Source: Phoronis australis (lineage: Eukaryota; Phoronida; Phoronidae). From it: 60,000 nucleotides of DNA. Made by a program: the position numbers and the translations under genes. Below the pieces are notes generated by a model. The model was not told the origin of the DNA. It was given only the letters and a program-made list of their open reading frames with translations, and ran no database searches. Below are positions 34,559 to 47,600 of this stretch, in pieces (position 1 is the stretch's first letter; the number at the start of each line of letters is the position of its first letter). The stretch spans positions 312,001 through 372,000 of the forward strand of contig NMRA01000261.1 in assembly GCA_002633005.1 (NCBI GenBank). The letters are read 5' to 3'.

Positions 34559-36299
34559 CAGACAAAATTTTATATAGATCGAGCTAAAAACAGAGTTGAT
34601 TTAAAGTGTAGCAGCTACAAGACATACGGACCAAACAGCCAGAAATGTGAAATTGTTAAAAAAAATGGCACAGACAGCCATCAAAAAGATGGAAGTGTAA
34701 AGAACTCCAACACTACTGGTGTTTTATAATCATAAAAATAGGAAAAAGTCCCTAAACAATTCCAAGAACATTATTTATATTGAATACCGCTATAAAGAAA
34801 TTATTGTTGATGAAGACGGAATCATTCATAGGAAACTTACCCCAGTCCACTAGACTGACGGTGATAAGTCTATAATTTTTGATGAAGTTTGGTAGTATAC
34901 TAATTGGAAATCGTAAAGAAAGGTTTTCAGGTAACTACCTACCACTGGAATGGACCAGAATTCACGTTAACACGAATGAAATTTAAAAGTTTCTTTGAAG
35001 GAAGCCCCCAAACTTTCCGTGTTCTTCCCCATTTCACATGATCTCGCCTCTTCCGGTTGTACATCAATTATCTGCACATATTCGGGAATCACCTGAAAAC
35101 CCATACTGTATATTACGAACTCGAAAAAAATTTTTGTTTGCATTTTTACGTTAAAACAACCCATTGTTAACCAAAAACGAACTGACTCACTGCGTACTTG
35201 TAGTTGCCAGTAACTTACTGGTTCCTAGATCTAACAGTCCAAATGGTAATCTTAGTGACATGCAAGACTTCATTGGTTTCTGATTTACATGTTTATATAG
35301 AACCAAAATGTGACTGATATCATAGAGGATTTTTAAGAACTAGAAACCAAGCTTGTTAGAAATCGATGATGTTTTAGTGAACTTAGATTCTAGGCGAGCT
35401 GAAGTTCTTGAAAAACTCTCAGTAACCTGACTCCCAAACTAAAAAGATGTGCGGAACAGGATTTTTGGCTCATCTGAAACATTGAACTATCTATAAAATT
35501 GGTGTTTTGGAGAATTTTGTAGTAGGAATTCAACCAGCTCTATATCATCTAAGAAGGATGTAGTCACCAGAAATGATCCTCGGCTACCCGGCCGTGTTTT
35601 GAAAAGTGTACCATTTACATCGACAGTAGTCTTTAAAAGCATGGGAATAATGAAATATAATAAATTTTCCCTAACCTTGACCCATTAAAATGAAATTTGT
35701 TTTTATGGTTCACTCTATATTCTTCAAAGTAAACGTAACTATAACCAAAAAAACTTTCCGAGACTGTTTCGATTGTGATGATATTTCTTTAAGTGTTTCT
35801 CCCCGCAGTATACTATAGCTTTATACCCCCCAAAGTGTAATTGTCAGTACATCTTTTTGACGCCCTAATAATGTAAATTTCATAAAAAGAATCACCCTAA
35901 AGGTCAAAATCATACACCTAAATGCCTAAACGCGTGTTAAATGTTAAGGCAAAATGTGAACCTTTCTCGTCAGATTTTGTCAAAACATGGATAACAGTTT
36001 CTGGTGGCTACCTCGATCCCGCGGTTTGCCCTTCAAACAACTAAGTCCACCCTCCTATGGCAGGACCTGGGTGCAGAAGTGGTGACGCCCGGTGGTGTGT
36101 GGTAATTCAGGACCACGGGTACGGAACATTTTGACGAAGTTGTATTAGTTTGTGCCCCCAGTAAATGCTTACCTTCCTACGGGCCTCGTTTGAACACTTT
36201 TATAACATCTCAAAACGCTGCTACAATTTTTAAAAGTGTCATCTCGTTTTCAACTTACTTATAGCAAATTTTGGTTTTCTGATGAATCCTATTTTTAAT

Positions 36300-36470
36300 A
36301 GTCCCTCATGCTAAAGTAGAAATTTTTAAAACCAATTCCTAACAGCGTTTTGGAAAACAGTGTATGACGCATAGTAACGAGAAGTTTCATGTTGTTCCAA
36401 TCAGCCATTTCTGAGATATGACGTTCCGAAGTTCACCAAATTTGTACATTTTCTAAGGTTCCCCATGACC
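36300..36470 (+). repeat. Dispersed repeat R4, copy 3
   Basis: It shares 'catttctgagatatgacgtt', 'cctaacagcgtttt' and a 'tgtacattttctaaggttcc' tail with the other R4 copies. A 98-codon minus open frame partly overlaps it and is not credible as a gene. Confidence 0.55.
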
Positions 36471-37479
36471 TTAAGCAAAAAGGTCGGTAGCCAGTACAAG
36501 TAATTTGTATCTAAAAACAAACGATAGCACGTTTACAGCAACTGAACTTTCCAGATCCCACATTACTGGTAAATGTACGAGTGCACGTGCTAAAACGTCG
36601 ACAGCTTCGCCGTTATTGGTGCGAATAAACAAAAAAAAAAAATAATTTGCAATGTCAAAGTGCCACAGTTTGCTACAGTGCACAGTGCTATGTGGTTTAT
36701 GACTCGTGATACGGATCCCTAAGAAGTTTGTGCATGACGTCGTTATTCTATGAACAGTTGGATTCAATTAGGAAATTTTTAGTAGGCTGTTTTACCATTT
36801 CTAAAAACAAACATTTTAGCAATGATATTTATTTTAGTAAATGTATGAGGAAACAATTGCATAACAAGTGTAAAATACAAAGCATTGCACATATTATACG
36901 ACACTGCATGATTAGAAATGCATATCAGTGGCTGAGCTAATCAAAAAGAAAGTACAGACAACATATGACAGTATCTGTTTCAAAGCATAGCTTGCACCTC
37001 TTCAACGCCTCCTGGAAGACGGCCTGCATCACCAGATAACAAATATTAATACACTGATTGGCTTGGTGACATGTTATTGTAAATTACATAACTATGTGTA
37101 AAATGATCTCCAATGAAACCCTAAAAACGTTTAGAAGATCTGCAATATGTTTGGTGACAAGATACATATTTTAGCAGACTTCTCATAACCTAATTACACA
37201 TAATCAACGTCTCACTACTGATCACGATCTCTACATAAACTTTGAGATCTGCATTAAGACCACGCCTCATCTATATTACATCTCTCAATAACAAATAAAC
37301 CCAAAAAATCGTAATTGCATTATTCTCAAATGCATAACATCAAACCTTAATTCACCTACACATGGAGTACTTATTGTATGGAACACGCGCAATTTGATAA
37401 AAAATTTCAGTCATTAGATCCACAATCCACAGGTACACATAACATAAAACAAACGGATCTTTTAATGAACAATGACAAA

Positions 37480-37705
37480 AATGAAAAAAATATTTAATAT
37501 GATGTGTTGTTCCACAAATAAAACAGACTTTTGTGACAGAAATATTTTTTGTGATGTAAAACTTAACTGAAATAAAAGTTTTTGCATGAATAAAGTCAAA
37601 ATAATGATAAAAAAGAGACAAAAAAGAGAAAAATTGAAATCAAATAAGAGGAAATTGGAAATATTAGGAAGAAATCCTTTTAAAGGAGGAAAATTCCAAT
37701 CCCTA
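37480..37705 (-). repeat. Dispersed repeat family R1, copy 3
   Basis: Same orientation as 24060-24310 and inverted relative to 300-545. Shared blocks include gttgttccacaaataaa and aatgataaaaaagagacaaa. Confidence 0.6.
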
Positions 37706-38547
37706 AACTAAATAAGTGTGTTTATTTGATGTCTAGTAATTTAGCTGTTAACTTAAAGCATTACCCGGTAGGTCATGAATTACGTAAATATGACCACACT
37801 TAAGTCTGAAGATACATTAGGAGCAAGGAAACTGTTTCAAAAACCAAAACAGACCATAAATTTAGTCATTCAACTATTACATGTCACATCAACTGATCTC
37901 TTGTCTAATAAAAATAAAAGTCAATGCAAGGGCGAAAAAAACATGACTTTGCACTTAGAGGATAGATCTTATATTCCACCCATGTGAAGTACTGATGCAT
38001 GAGAGAGCCTGATTGGAAAAAAATCGAAGATCTTTCACCAAATACGCGTGGGTGGGGTCAGATTCAAATAGGCCCATTCTTAGTTAACAAAATTTCCCCC
38101 ACAGTTGGCATGGTTTGTACAGAGAACAGACACAAAGTGACACCTGATGACAACTTCATAAAACGCAGTAGATAATCAGTCTATGAAAACTGAAAAAAAT
38201 TACAAATTTTAAAATTGTTACATACTATGCAAAATCAGTGAAGCTTTACCATAAGCATTCATAGGCGATGGTCATTAACATTCATACATTGCAGATGAGG
38301 TACTTGCCAATGGATTACAATTAAAAAATCTGGAAAACTGACTAGAAAATTTCACCCGACGTTGCTGAGCCACTCGAGTCCTTCTACAGGACAATAGTGA
38401 CAGTCGCAAGTACTGCAAAAACAGCGCAGCCCCTCTTGGTGGACAATGATGATAGAGCTCTGAACGGATTCAGGAGAATGTTCCAATGAGTTCACCAGAA
38501 ACTTTTTAATTATGATTTATTTATGAGTACTCATATACACAATGTAA

Positions 38548-38610
38548 TCAGAAGACTGGAATTCTGTCTCTGGGAGTTTGGTGAAGAGCATCGTCCAAAG
38601 TTAAAAGAAT
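38548..38610 (-). CDS. SIDT exon n: last coding exon
   Basis: Acceptor attgtttcag. Reads [20 protein letters not shown] and TGA (38548-38550). Family members end with LTLDDDL and a R-D-x-I-x-V-F terminus, so the match is specific despite 20 residues. Asp to Ala in the DDD block is unusual. Confidence 0.93.
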   Translation of the reverse strand: MLLTLDDALHQTPRDRIPVF

Positions 38611-41600
38611 CTGAAACAATTAAAGTAAACAGGAAACACACCTAGGAAGAGTACACAGATACCATGGTAACAGCAAAAGCACATCCCCAAATATCAAAGA
38701 GCCCTTTCTGATTCTGTGATATTTACCCACAATGCAGTACACAAGCAGGGCACACTGCTGGAAGACTAATCACTACACAGGAAAATTACTTTGACATTCG
38801 TCATTTTAGAGCAAGTAATGTTTTACAGTACCGCAATGAGTTGCAAAGCAGATACCAAAAATTATGAAGCTGGGTGGGGCAAGGTATATACCATTCTGTT
38901 CATGTCCACCTCAATTTAGAAACATTTTATAGCCAAGACTTTAAAAAAGGACAATATCATAACTCTACCTCCATCAAAGAGGAGAGCTAAATTTAGGACG
39001 TGACTGCCACCTATAATAATTGGGAAGAAGCAATTAGTGATGCTAGAGTCAACAAGTGCAATGTACAATAATAAATCCAGTTAAATGATTTATTTGACAC
39101 TGTGTGATTTCGAAGACCAAAATGAACAACTTCAAACGAAGACTGAACAATTGTTCAAAAAGCTTTCAACATATACTACATAGCACCAGCCAGCTCCATC
39201 TCAAACATGGTATTTGTATGCAAAGGCTAGGAAGTATACATTGAAAGGCTAAAACAAAAAACATGGTAAATGAGCATTAAGTCAAGCACGGCCATTTTTA
39301 AGTGCTGGTGCTTAAGAAAGTGAACTTACTAAAAAGTGCCTGTGAGCTGGCTGTGACAACCAATAAACAGTGCCAGTCTGTAATGGGCTTATTAGCATAA
39401 ATGAGAAGAAAATTTAAATATGATTACCATAAATGAAAAGAATAGCGCTGTTGCAGACAGGAAGTGCCATATGTCATGATCGTCATAAAAGTCCATTAGT
39501 AAACACGACTTGTTGCCTTCACGAGACTCGGCTGGACTCAGCTGGAACAACAAATTCATAAATAACTTGACGGTTTGATCTTCTAAATACTCCTTATATT
39601 TACGGCTGGATTTGAGTTTGTCCAGACAAAGGTAGCTACATTGTACGGATGGTGTTAACTAAACACAGAATCAGGAGACAGGTCAATTTCACCTTTTTAA
39701 AAAGTTGACATTAAACAAAACAATTAATGCATAATACTACAGAAACGAAAATACGAAAATTAAATTTTTTTGAAAGTAAAAGAAATAATAGACTACTTAA
39801 TTCATTAGCTTTCTAAACCACAGGAGTGTTGCATAAAGCTAGAGAACACCGAGGGGGTTGCAAGGAGAGGGAGGGGGGGGAAGGTTAAATCCAATTTCAA
39901 AACAGTAATTAATTAAACTTTACTTTGTGCTTGTGGTTGCTGTGTTAACTTTTCACTTTTGATAGCTAAGAGACTCATAATATTATATTGTCGTGATGGA
40001 TCGTCCAGAGTTGGCAGGCATGCAACTCTGGAGCGTCAGAAAATCACAAGCCCCTCCGCTTGATTACCCTTTGTTGAACTTTAATCTAACAGCCTTAAGA
40101 GTTGCCTAAAGAATTAAGATGTTTGAATTCATTTTCCGCCTTGTTGTGGATAAAGCAAAGCCCTCATTTGAATTCCTTAAAAAGATTTGAACATAGCGCT
40201 TTTTCCCTACAAAACTTAGCCAAGTTTTGTAGGAGATAGCAGTAATTCAGATCAGCTGATTCGAATGTCTAGCCAAAAGTTCCTAATTGCCACGTTCTGT
40301 TACACACACCTGGAAAGGCCTATTCAGATCAGTGATAATAGCATGTCCACGTCTCCAGTGTACACTCCCTGAAGTCCCAAAATTTGCTTCGCAGTCAAAA
40401 TAGCAATAGCATTGTAGCATCAATACTATCCCACAAAATTTTATAATTTCTCTAAATATCCAAGAGCCTGATGATTTCATTATTTCATTCGGGGGTTGAA
40501 ATACCCACACAAGCTCAGTCACCACTAGGTGGCAATTGCTCATATCCGAGTCACATGAAGCTATTACACGCGGCGAGTAGGTCTAATGACCATATTGTAG
40601 TGGACTAGTAGTGATTAAAGCTAAATATGTTGAATTCTAGTAGCGGCTAGTATTTTAAGTCGCCAATTAGCCTTGCTAGCGGCAGCTTACCAGCCACCCA
40701 TGGTGACTTTATAGCTAACATGGTAATAATTCTACAGTTTGGGAAAGTAGAAAAATAAGTATTTCACTCATGGTTGCATCTTGTACCAAATTTGACAAAT
40801 TCACAATATTGCCCATCCCAAATTCACGGGCATTGCCAACATTTTTAACTGACGTGTAGATGATCAGTACTACCTTTTATGAACTTCCAAATTTATTGTC
40901 AGACATTATTAGGAGACTGTTCCTAACTGAAGATTTTTTACCATTAGTCTCTGCTACTGCAGTAGCAACAAGCAAAATCACCCGTGTGGCATAGGTTGCT
41001 ATGGTTACCTGCCAAGAAGTTAGGTGTTGCACAAAGAAGTACAGAGCCGAGGCCCAGACAAGGGTGGCCATCGCTATAAACAAAACTGCTATAGCAGGGA
41101 TCTTCTCTTTATTTCTTATCTGAAAACAATAATACAAAAAGAGCTGTAATAGGCAACACAAGTACTTGAGTAGTTTACAAACCACAACAAACTAATTCTT
41201 GAGCTAATTTGCACAAAACTAATTGTCTAAACTGAAGTTTAGATTTTTAAAAGGCCAATTAGTTTGATACATAATCAAAATTATGACAGCTCCAGTCTAA
41301 ACCAATGCTATACACATGTCCAAAAGTTTCATTTTAACTCAAGATAGCATTAGTGGCAACAAAACACACCAGAAAGGTGAACAATACAAACTATCAATCA
41401 CACATGCATTAGAGAGAAAATGAACAGCAAAAAGCTGGCGAGAGTCAAGGCCAGAGGTGTGACTTTGTAAATGCAGTAATTGTTATTCAAAGAAAGGAAG
41501 GCTTTCGATTCAAGCTTTGCTAAAGAACCTCCATAAGAGATGACAGGCCTACCACAGAATTGGTGTCGATAGTGAGGTGGTAAGGATCTATGCAGGAACT

Positions 41601-44600
41601 TTAGTGCGTCACGTTCATGAACTAAATTTGGCAAAATGCATCATAACTTGCAAATGGCAATATCCATAAGACGTATGTAGCCTGTCAGCGAGCATTAATG
41701 ATAAGCAACACAACGACCACTTTGCCTTGGAGTTTTTTGTTAGTTTCGTTACTAGCACAAAAAATCAGTTAAAAATGGCATTTAAATGAAAAAATCCACC
41801 TTCAGTTAGTAGTTTTCTTTTATTGACATGATGAGTTCAACATGACCTCAGGTCATCATTCAAGTTGGTCTATCTTGTTTTGGTATCCTTCCACAGAAAC
41901 AAAACTAAATTACAAAATAACTAAGAGCTTTCATGACAAGCTCTTCAATTGCTGTTTTCATATTATTTTATATTTCACCTTTTACAGTTTTCCCACTATA
42001 TCCAAATTAGTTATGGCAGGGAGTGACAAAATGAATTAGTGGGAAATTAAAAAGTCACTTTGTGAGGGATTTGAACTCAAATTTGCAAGCAGACGTTACT
42101 ACGAAGCCATGGTATGCCCACTACAAGCAATTTTAACAAGAGCGACGCAGAGCGTTGAAATGCGCCCACAATTGCACCGCATACGGTATCCTTCTAGGGT
42201 TGTTTATTGGTATCATAAAGTGGCCAGTAGAGGGCATATATCTAGTATGTTGTACTTTGCAAAATAGAAAGGCATGGTCATCGTCTGTTGTTAACATCAT
42301 ATAAATACATCTATTAAATTTCGTAAAGATCCTACGAACGGTTTAGGAGATACAGCCATAGGAGCAAAAAAACAAAACTGCCACTAGGAGGCGCCACAGT
42401 AGTCCAAATCGTCTGAAAATCATTGTCAGCTGTCCTCTTTATAGAAAGCACATACATGCCAATTTTCACAATCATCCTTTGAGCGGTTTGGTTGATAGAG
42501 GGGTGGACGCAAAAATACAGACTCGAAAACAGTAAAAATGGCCACTAGGTGGCGCAAACTATGTCGAATCCATCTGAAAATGGGTGGATAGCGTCATCTC
42601 ACTAATAGGTGCCTACATACCAAATTTCATGAAAATCCATTCAGGACTTTTGAAGATACAATGGTAAGCGTAAAAAACTAAAATTGCCACTAGGGGGCAC
42701 ACCGGTAGTCGGATCCATCCAAAAGTCGTCACCTTCCGTTGTTAACATCATGTAAATATACTTGCACAATTTCGTAAAGATCCTGCGAACGGTTTAGGAG
42801 ATACAGCCATAGGCGCAAAAAAAAAACAAAACTGCCACTAGGAAGCGCCACAGTAGTCGAAATCGTCGGAAAATCACCGTCAACCGTCCTCTAATAGTAA
42901 GCATATACATGCCAATTTTCACAATCATCCTTTGAGCGGTTTGGTTGATAAGGGGTAGACGCACAAAAACAGACTCGAAAACACTAAAAATGGCCACTAG
43001 GTGGCGCAAACTATGTCGAATCCATATGAAAACGGGAGGATAGCGTCACCTCACTAATAGGTGCCTACATACCAAATTTCATGAAAATCCGTTCAGGACT
43101 TTTGAAGATACAAAGGTAAGCATAAAAAACTAAAATTGCCATTAGGGGGCACACCGGTAGTCGGATCCGTCCGAAAGTTCGCACATGCTGTCCCATTCAT
43201 GAATGGAACATATGTGCCAAATTTCATGAACGTATGTCAAAGGGTTTTGGAGATAAAGCAGCAGACGGCGGACGGACGCTGCCCGGACGGACGGAGATGA
43301 CGGCATAATGCGTCCACATATAAATATGTGGGCGCATAAAAAGTATGTAAAACAAGTAGTACACAGGGATAGGTATCAATTGAGTGCAATAATTCACAAC
43401 ACAAAAAGGATCTCTTAAACGACATTTTAGCTATTAAACGAAACAAGCAAGCACCATTTGTGGGCCTTATCTTTTTCATTTGGCTCAAAACATTACAGTA
43501 ATCAAGGTGAATGGCTTCCATGTTGTGGGAGAATAGCCATAAGTTGAAAAACAATTAATATTAGGAACACCAATTTATTGTATTAAAATCTCCATGTATT
43601 CTAGATGAAAACAAAGATTGTGAAAGATTGCACTATTGGAGAAACAAAATCAGTTGCTTATAAAGACATGCCACCTGGTGTCTATTATGCACACTAGTAG
43701 TCATGCAGCATGTACAGACCTTCATAAGGATGTAGAAACTAGTGTAGAGGACTAAGTTGAACATGAATATAGCCAGTATGAAGGAAGACACATCCTTGGG
43801 CTGCATGATACAACCCACAATCACACTGAAATCAGCAGTGAACACTGACATCTTGTTACCATGGAAACCTCTAAGTACCATACACATAACAAAAAAAAGA
43901 ACATTTTGTGAAAAGCATGAAACAGAACGCATAGTTCCTTTAATTTAAGAAGACATGCACCCAGCTGTTTTCACACACATCAGACAAAGCATTTAAAGGA
44001 AAGAAATTAAGTACACGGTTACAGATGGATATCATATGAGGGCAATTAAGGGAGGAAATATGGTGATGCCTAAGTGACATGTTGCATTGATCACAGCATT
44101 CCCAAGGCAAAAGTTACGTATATCCTGCAGGTGAGCTCAGGTGTCCAATTAAGGTAATTGCCAACCTTCGTGGAATTTTTACAAAAAATCTAATTTTCAC
44201 AAATTAGAATGTAAAATCGTACCTCTATTTATCATTGCTACCCATAACATTGCTTTAAACATATTATATGTGAGCCAAATGTGCTAGTTGTTTGGAGCAA
44301 CTTTGATTGAATCCACTTCCGTCGCAAACTTTTATCTGTCACTTTCAGACATTTTGACTTTTGATGCATAGCGGTTCTGAACATAACTTTCACTTCAAAG
44401 CACCAGTTGATTTTCATACAATGTTGCACAATTATTGTTGGTCTATCGCTGAAGGCACAGCATCTCAGCTTTTTGATTGTCCTTTGAACAACAGTGATAT
44501 CGGCTGTTAGGAATGAAGACATGCAATAACTTCTTTAAAACGGGATTTTGATGGCTGTTAGTTTTTATTTACTCCCAAACAACAGAAATGAGACATGATT

Positions 44601-47600
44601 GCTTGGTAGTTGGCAATAAAATATATAGCTTAAACATGAAGTTGGCCACAGTTAAGGTTTTTCAGAACTCGCGTTCAATAGAAAGCAAAAAGGGCATTCA
44701 CAAGAATAGCAGTCACATTGACTACTAACAATTGTGTGAACAGTTAAGGCACAGAATGTAAAATAAAGATTTTCCAGTCACCAAGGATGCAACTTGGCGG
44801 TTAAGAAGTTCTTTTATGAAGCGGGAACTTAAGGTTGATTATTACCTTAACTATAGCTGAGCGTCAACTCATTAACATACCTTCATGAATATGTAGCAGA
44901 GCATGTAGAGAAGTAGATTCATGATGAAAATGGCCAAGATGAAGGATGACACATCTCTAGGCTGTGTTATAGCTCCATATAAAGCGCTACAACAAATTGG
45001 AAACAAAAAGGTAAAAAGCTGCATTTTACCTTGCACAGCTGGCAAAAAAAAGAAAATGGAGGGACATGGATTTTACTTTTTTATATCTTATAAATTAATG
45101 GTTAATAAAAATCTGATGGCTAAAAAACAAAAATTAAATGTAGGCCTTTTATCCCCAAAAATCGGTCTCATAATATTCTTTACCATGATAGGATCTTACT
45201 TCCGTTACCAACTGAAGTCCCAAGAAATGTGCGCAATTTTTGAATTTGCAATTTTATCAACCCCAATGTAACTTAAAACCATTTCTCTGAGTCTCTGATG
45301 GTTTCGATGTTCTTGTTGGCAATGAAAATAATCACAACATGGTAAGTAAAATTATGAGACCAATTTTGCAAGAGTAAAAGGCCTCATTGGATATTCGTTT
45401 TTTAGCCAGCAAAACGGGGCAAAAAGCAACATTAACTGAAAATAAAAGAAAAAAAACAAAGCAAATAAACGACTTCTATTCATTATCACAATCTCATCAA
45501 TTTAGGACGCAATACAGCCAGCAAGAGAACTATTATATTTAAAGTTTTCCAGATAATTAGACCCGAAATCCATGTTACGCAAGTCATTTTTTTAAAGATT
45601 TATACTATAGCCACCATCAGACAGTGAGTCTGAGTAATTGTGGCCATTCATAACAATGTTAGGTGCTTTTTAAAAATGAAGAAATACCAATTTTGGCAAC
45701 GAGTGAGATTTAACATAATGTGAAAGAAACAAACCAACCAAAATTTCATGAATTTAGAAGGCAGAGAGGAAAACACAGTGCACCCAGACAGAAGTGACGA
45801 CACTTAATATCAGGCCAATATTAACTGAATTCTAGTCTGCACTTCACTCATTTTGAAACCTGCGCCTCAAAGTTGGCATCAGGTAACTTTCTTTTTGAAG
45901 ATGTGGGCATTTTAAAAAGCATTGCATCACAGGATTAATTGTCACAGAAACAAGGACCGAAACCTATTGTTTTTTAACTTAAAGTTGTTGAACCCGAGTT
46001 GTTTAAATAAGGTAACTAAAATTCCAAATTAAACCAATATCTGTATATTATACATCAAAATGAATCAAGATTTAGCATTCTCCAACTGCAATGGCGAAAG
46101 ATTTGTCAGGGAACCCTGTGATTATTGTTAGAGAACGCAGTAACACACAGCTTGGGGAAATTTTTTGAACTCGCATTAAAGATGCTTCATTTTGATGCAT
46201 AAGATAGGAAAAAATCATTTTAAGTTAAATTTCACGCGTCCTATTCGTCAAGTTCGTGTCCAGCAACATTAATTATGTGTCAATTCGTGTTTATGAACTG
46301 TGAATTATTAAAACTGCAAAAGGATAAGTAAGGAGTGAAAAGTGGAAAGTTAAAGAGATTGGCACAAAATAAGATTGCTAGAAATGGTAAATACACAACA
46401 TCGCAGCAATTGTACAGCCAATAAAGAATGACCCAAAAAGAAATGTTAACTAAAATTACTGTGAAAAGACAGCGATGAAGTATGACCCAACCTGGCACGT
46501 TAACTTTACTAAGTAATGACAGCAATGAACAATGACCCAACCGACAAAATAACTTTATGAAACGACAGCAATGAAGACAGACACAGCAAGACATTTCAGG
46601 TTTACTTTGAAACTAACGTAGATAACCTTGAATAAACTGATGTCAGTCACACAATCACATATTTCTCAATTTACATTATATTTTTCAGGGCTTGACATAA
46701 GTGAGTAAATGGTCGAAAGTACGAGTGGAAACGGTAAAACACGAGTAGAAAATTGGCCTCACTTGTACAGGTGCCAAGATGACATGGGCGTGTGTTTTTG
46801 GTCTCCACTGTTTAGGAGCGCCAATCCGGGAATATCAGTGGCAACTATGCAGTCACTCATGTTTTCAAGCAGACATTTTTGCCTGTATCGAGCACTGTTT
46901 TTCGTCTTTTTACAATAAATTGAGTAATGCATTTAGTTGGCACAAAATTCCAAAATTGCATTAAAAACCACTGTGTACCAACTTTCTTTATAAAAAACTT
47001 GTGATTTAGATCACCTGCTGTAGTTATACAACTGAACTCAACATATCATTCACAAAGATAAAAAGTGACATCTGCATAACGACAAATGGCCTTGGCCTTG
47101 ATATAATCTTAGGGACTTTTGGAATTTTGACTGTCCGCAGGAGGTGACTTGGCTACTCAGACGGTCTACAATGACGAAATTGCTTTGGGGTTTGAAAGTA
47201 ACTGACAATTTTCTATTAATTGCTTGGTTAAGTTCAATGATTTGGCTTGACCCAACTATAAATTGCAGGCACCAAAAGCTATATGGCTGCACCGCTTATT
47301 AAACTACTTCTGAGACTTTAGGGGGGGTTAGTTGACCCCTTGTTAAAGTAAACAAAGTTTAACAAAGGCTTTATGATCATGGCTAATTAAAAAAATGATT
47401 TATTACACCCTGTTGAATTTGAATAACTGTGCCCCAATTGGCAGGTACATATCAGATTTAACAAATACAAACAGCGGTAACATAAATTATGTCGTAGCTA
47501 ATACTATACAGTAAAGTGATTGAGTAAGACAAACACTTACAGTGTCCAGTTGGCAGCATTGCCAATGATGAGCAGAATCATGCGGTCCTAAAAATACAGC

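Larger units (their letters stand above)
34559..38547. other. Intergenic sequence and 3' region of the SIDT gene
   Basis: No supportable exon. It holds repeat R4 copy 3 (36300-36470), repeat R1 copy 3 (37480-37705) and minus-strand poly(A) candidates such as TTTATT on + at 38516-38521 and 37721-37726. I see nothing recognisable in 34600-36290. Confidence 0.45.
41120..43719. other. SIDT intron between exons k2 and l
   Basis: 2.6 kb. It holds dispersed repeat R5 copy 2 (41305-41560), a tRNA-derived fragment (42061-42124) and the CTCF-motif-rich TIR element (42160-43337). The rest shows nothing recognisable. Confidence 0.6.

Noticed and set aside
36471-36767. 98-codon minus-strand frame
   Set aside because: Begins beside dispersed repeat R4 and shows no domain or splice support.
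43826-44880. Exclusivity of k1 and k2 by too short an intron
   Set aside because: The intron is 1055 bp, ample for splicing; frame disruption is the mechanism visible in the sequence.
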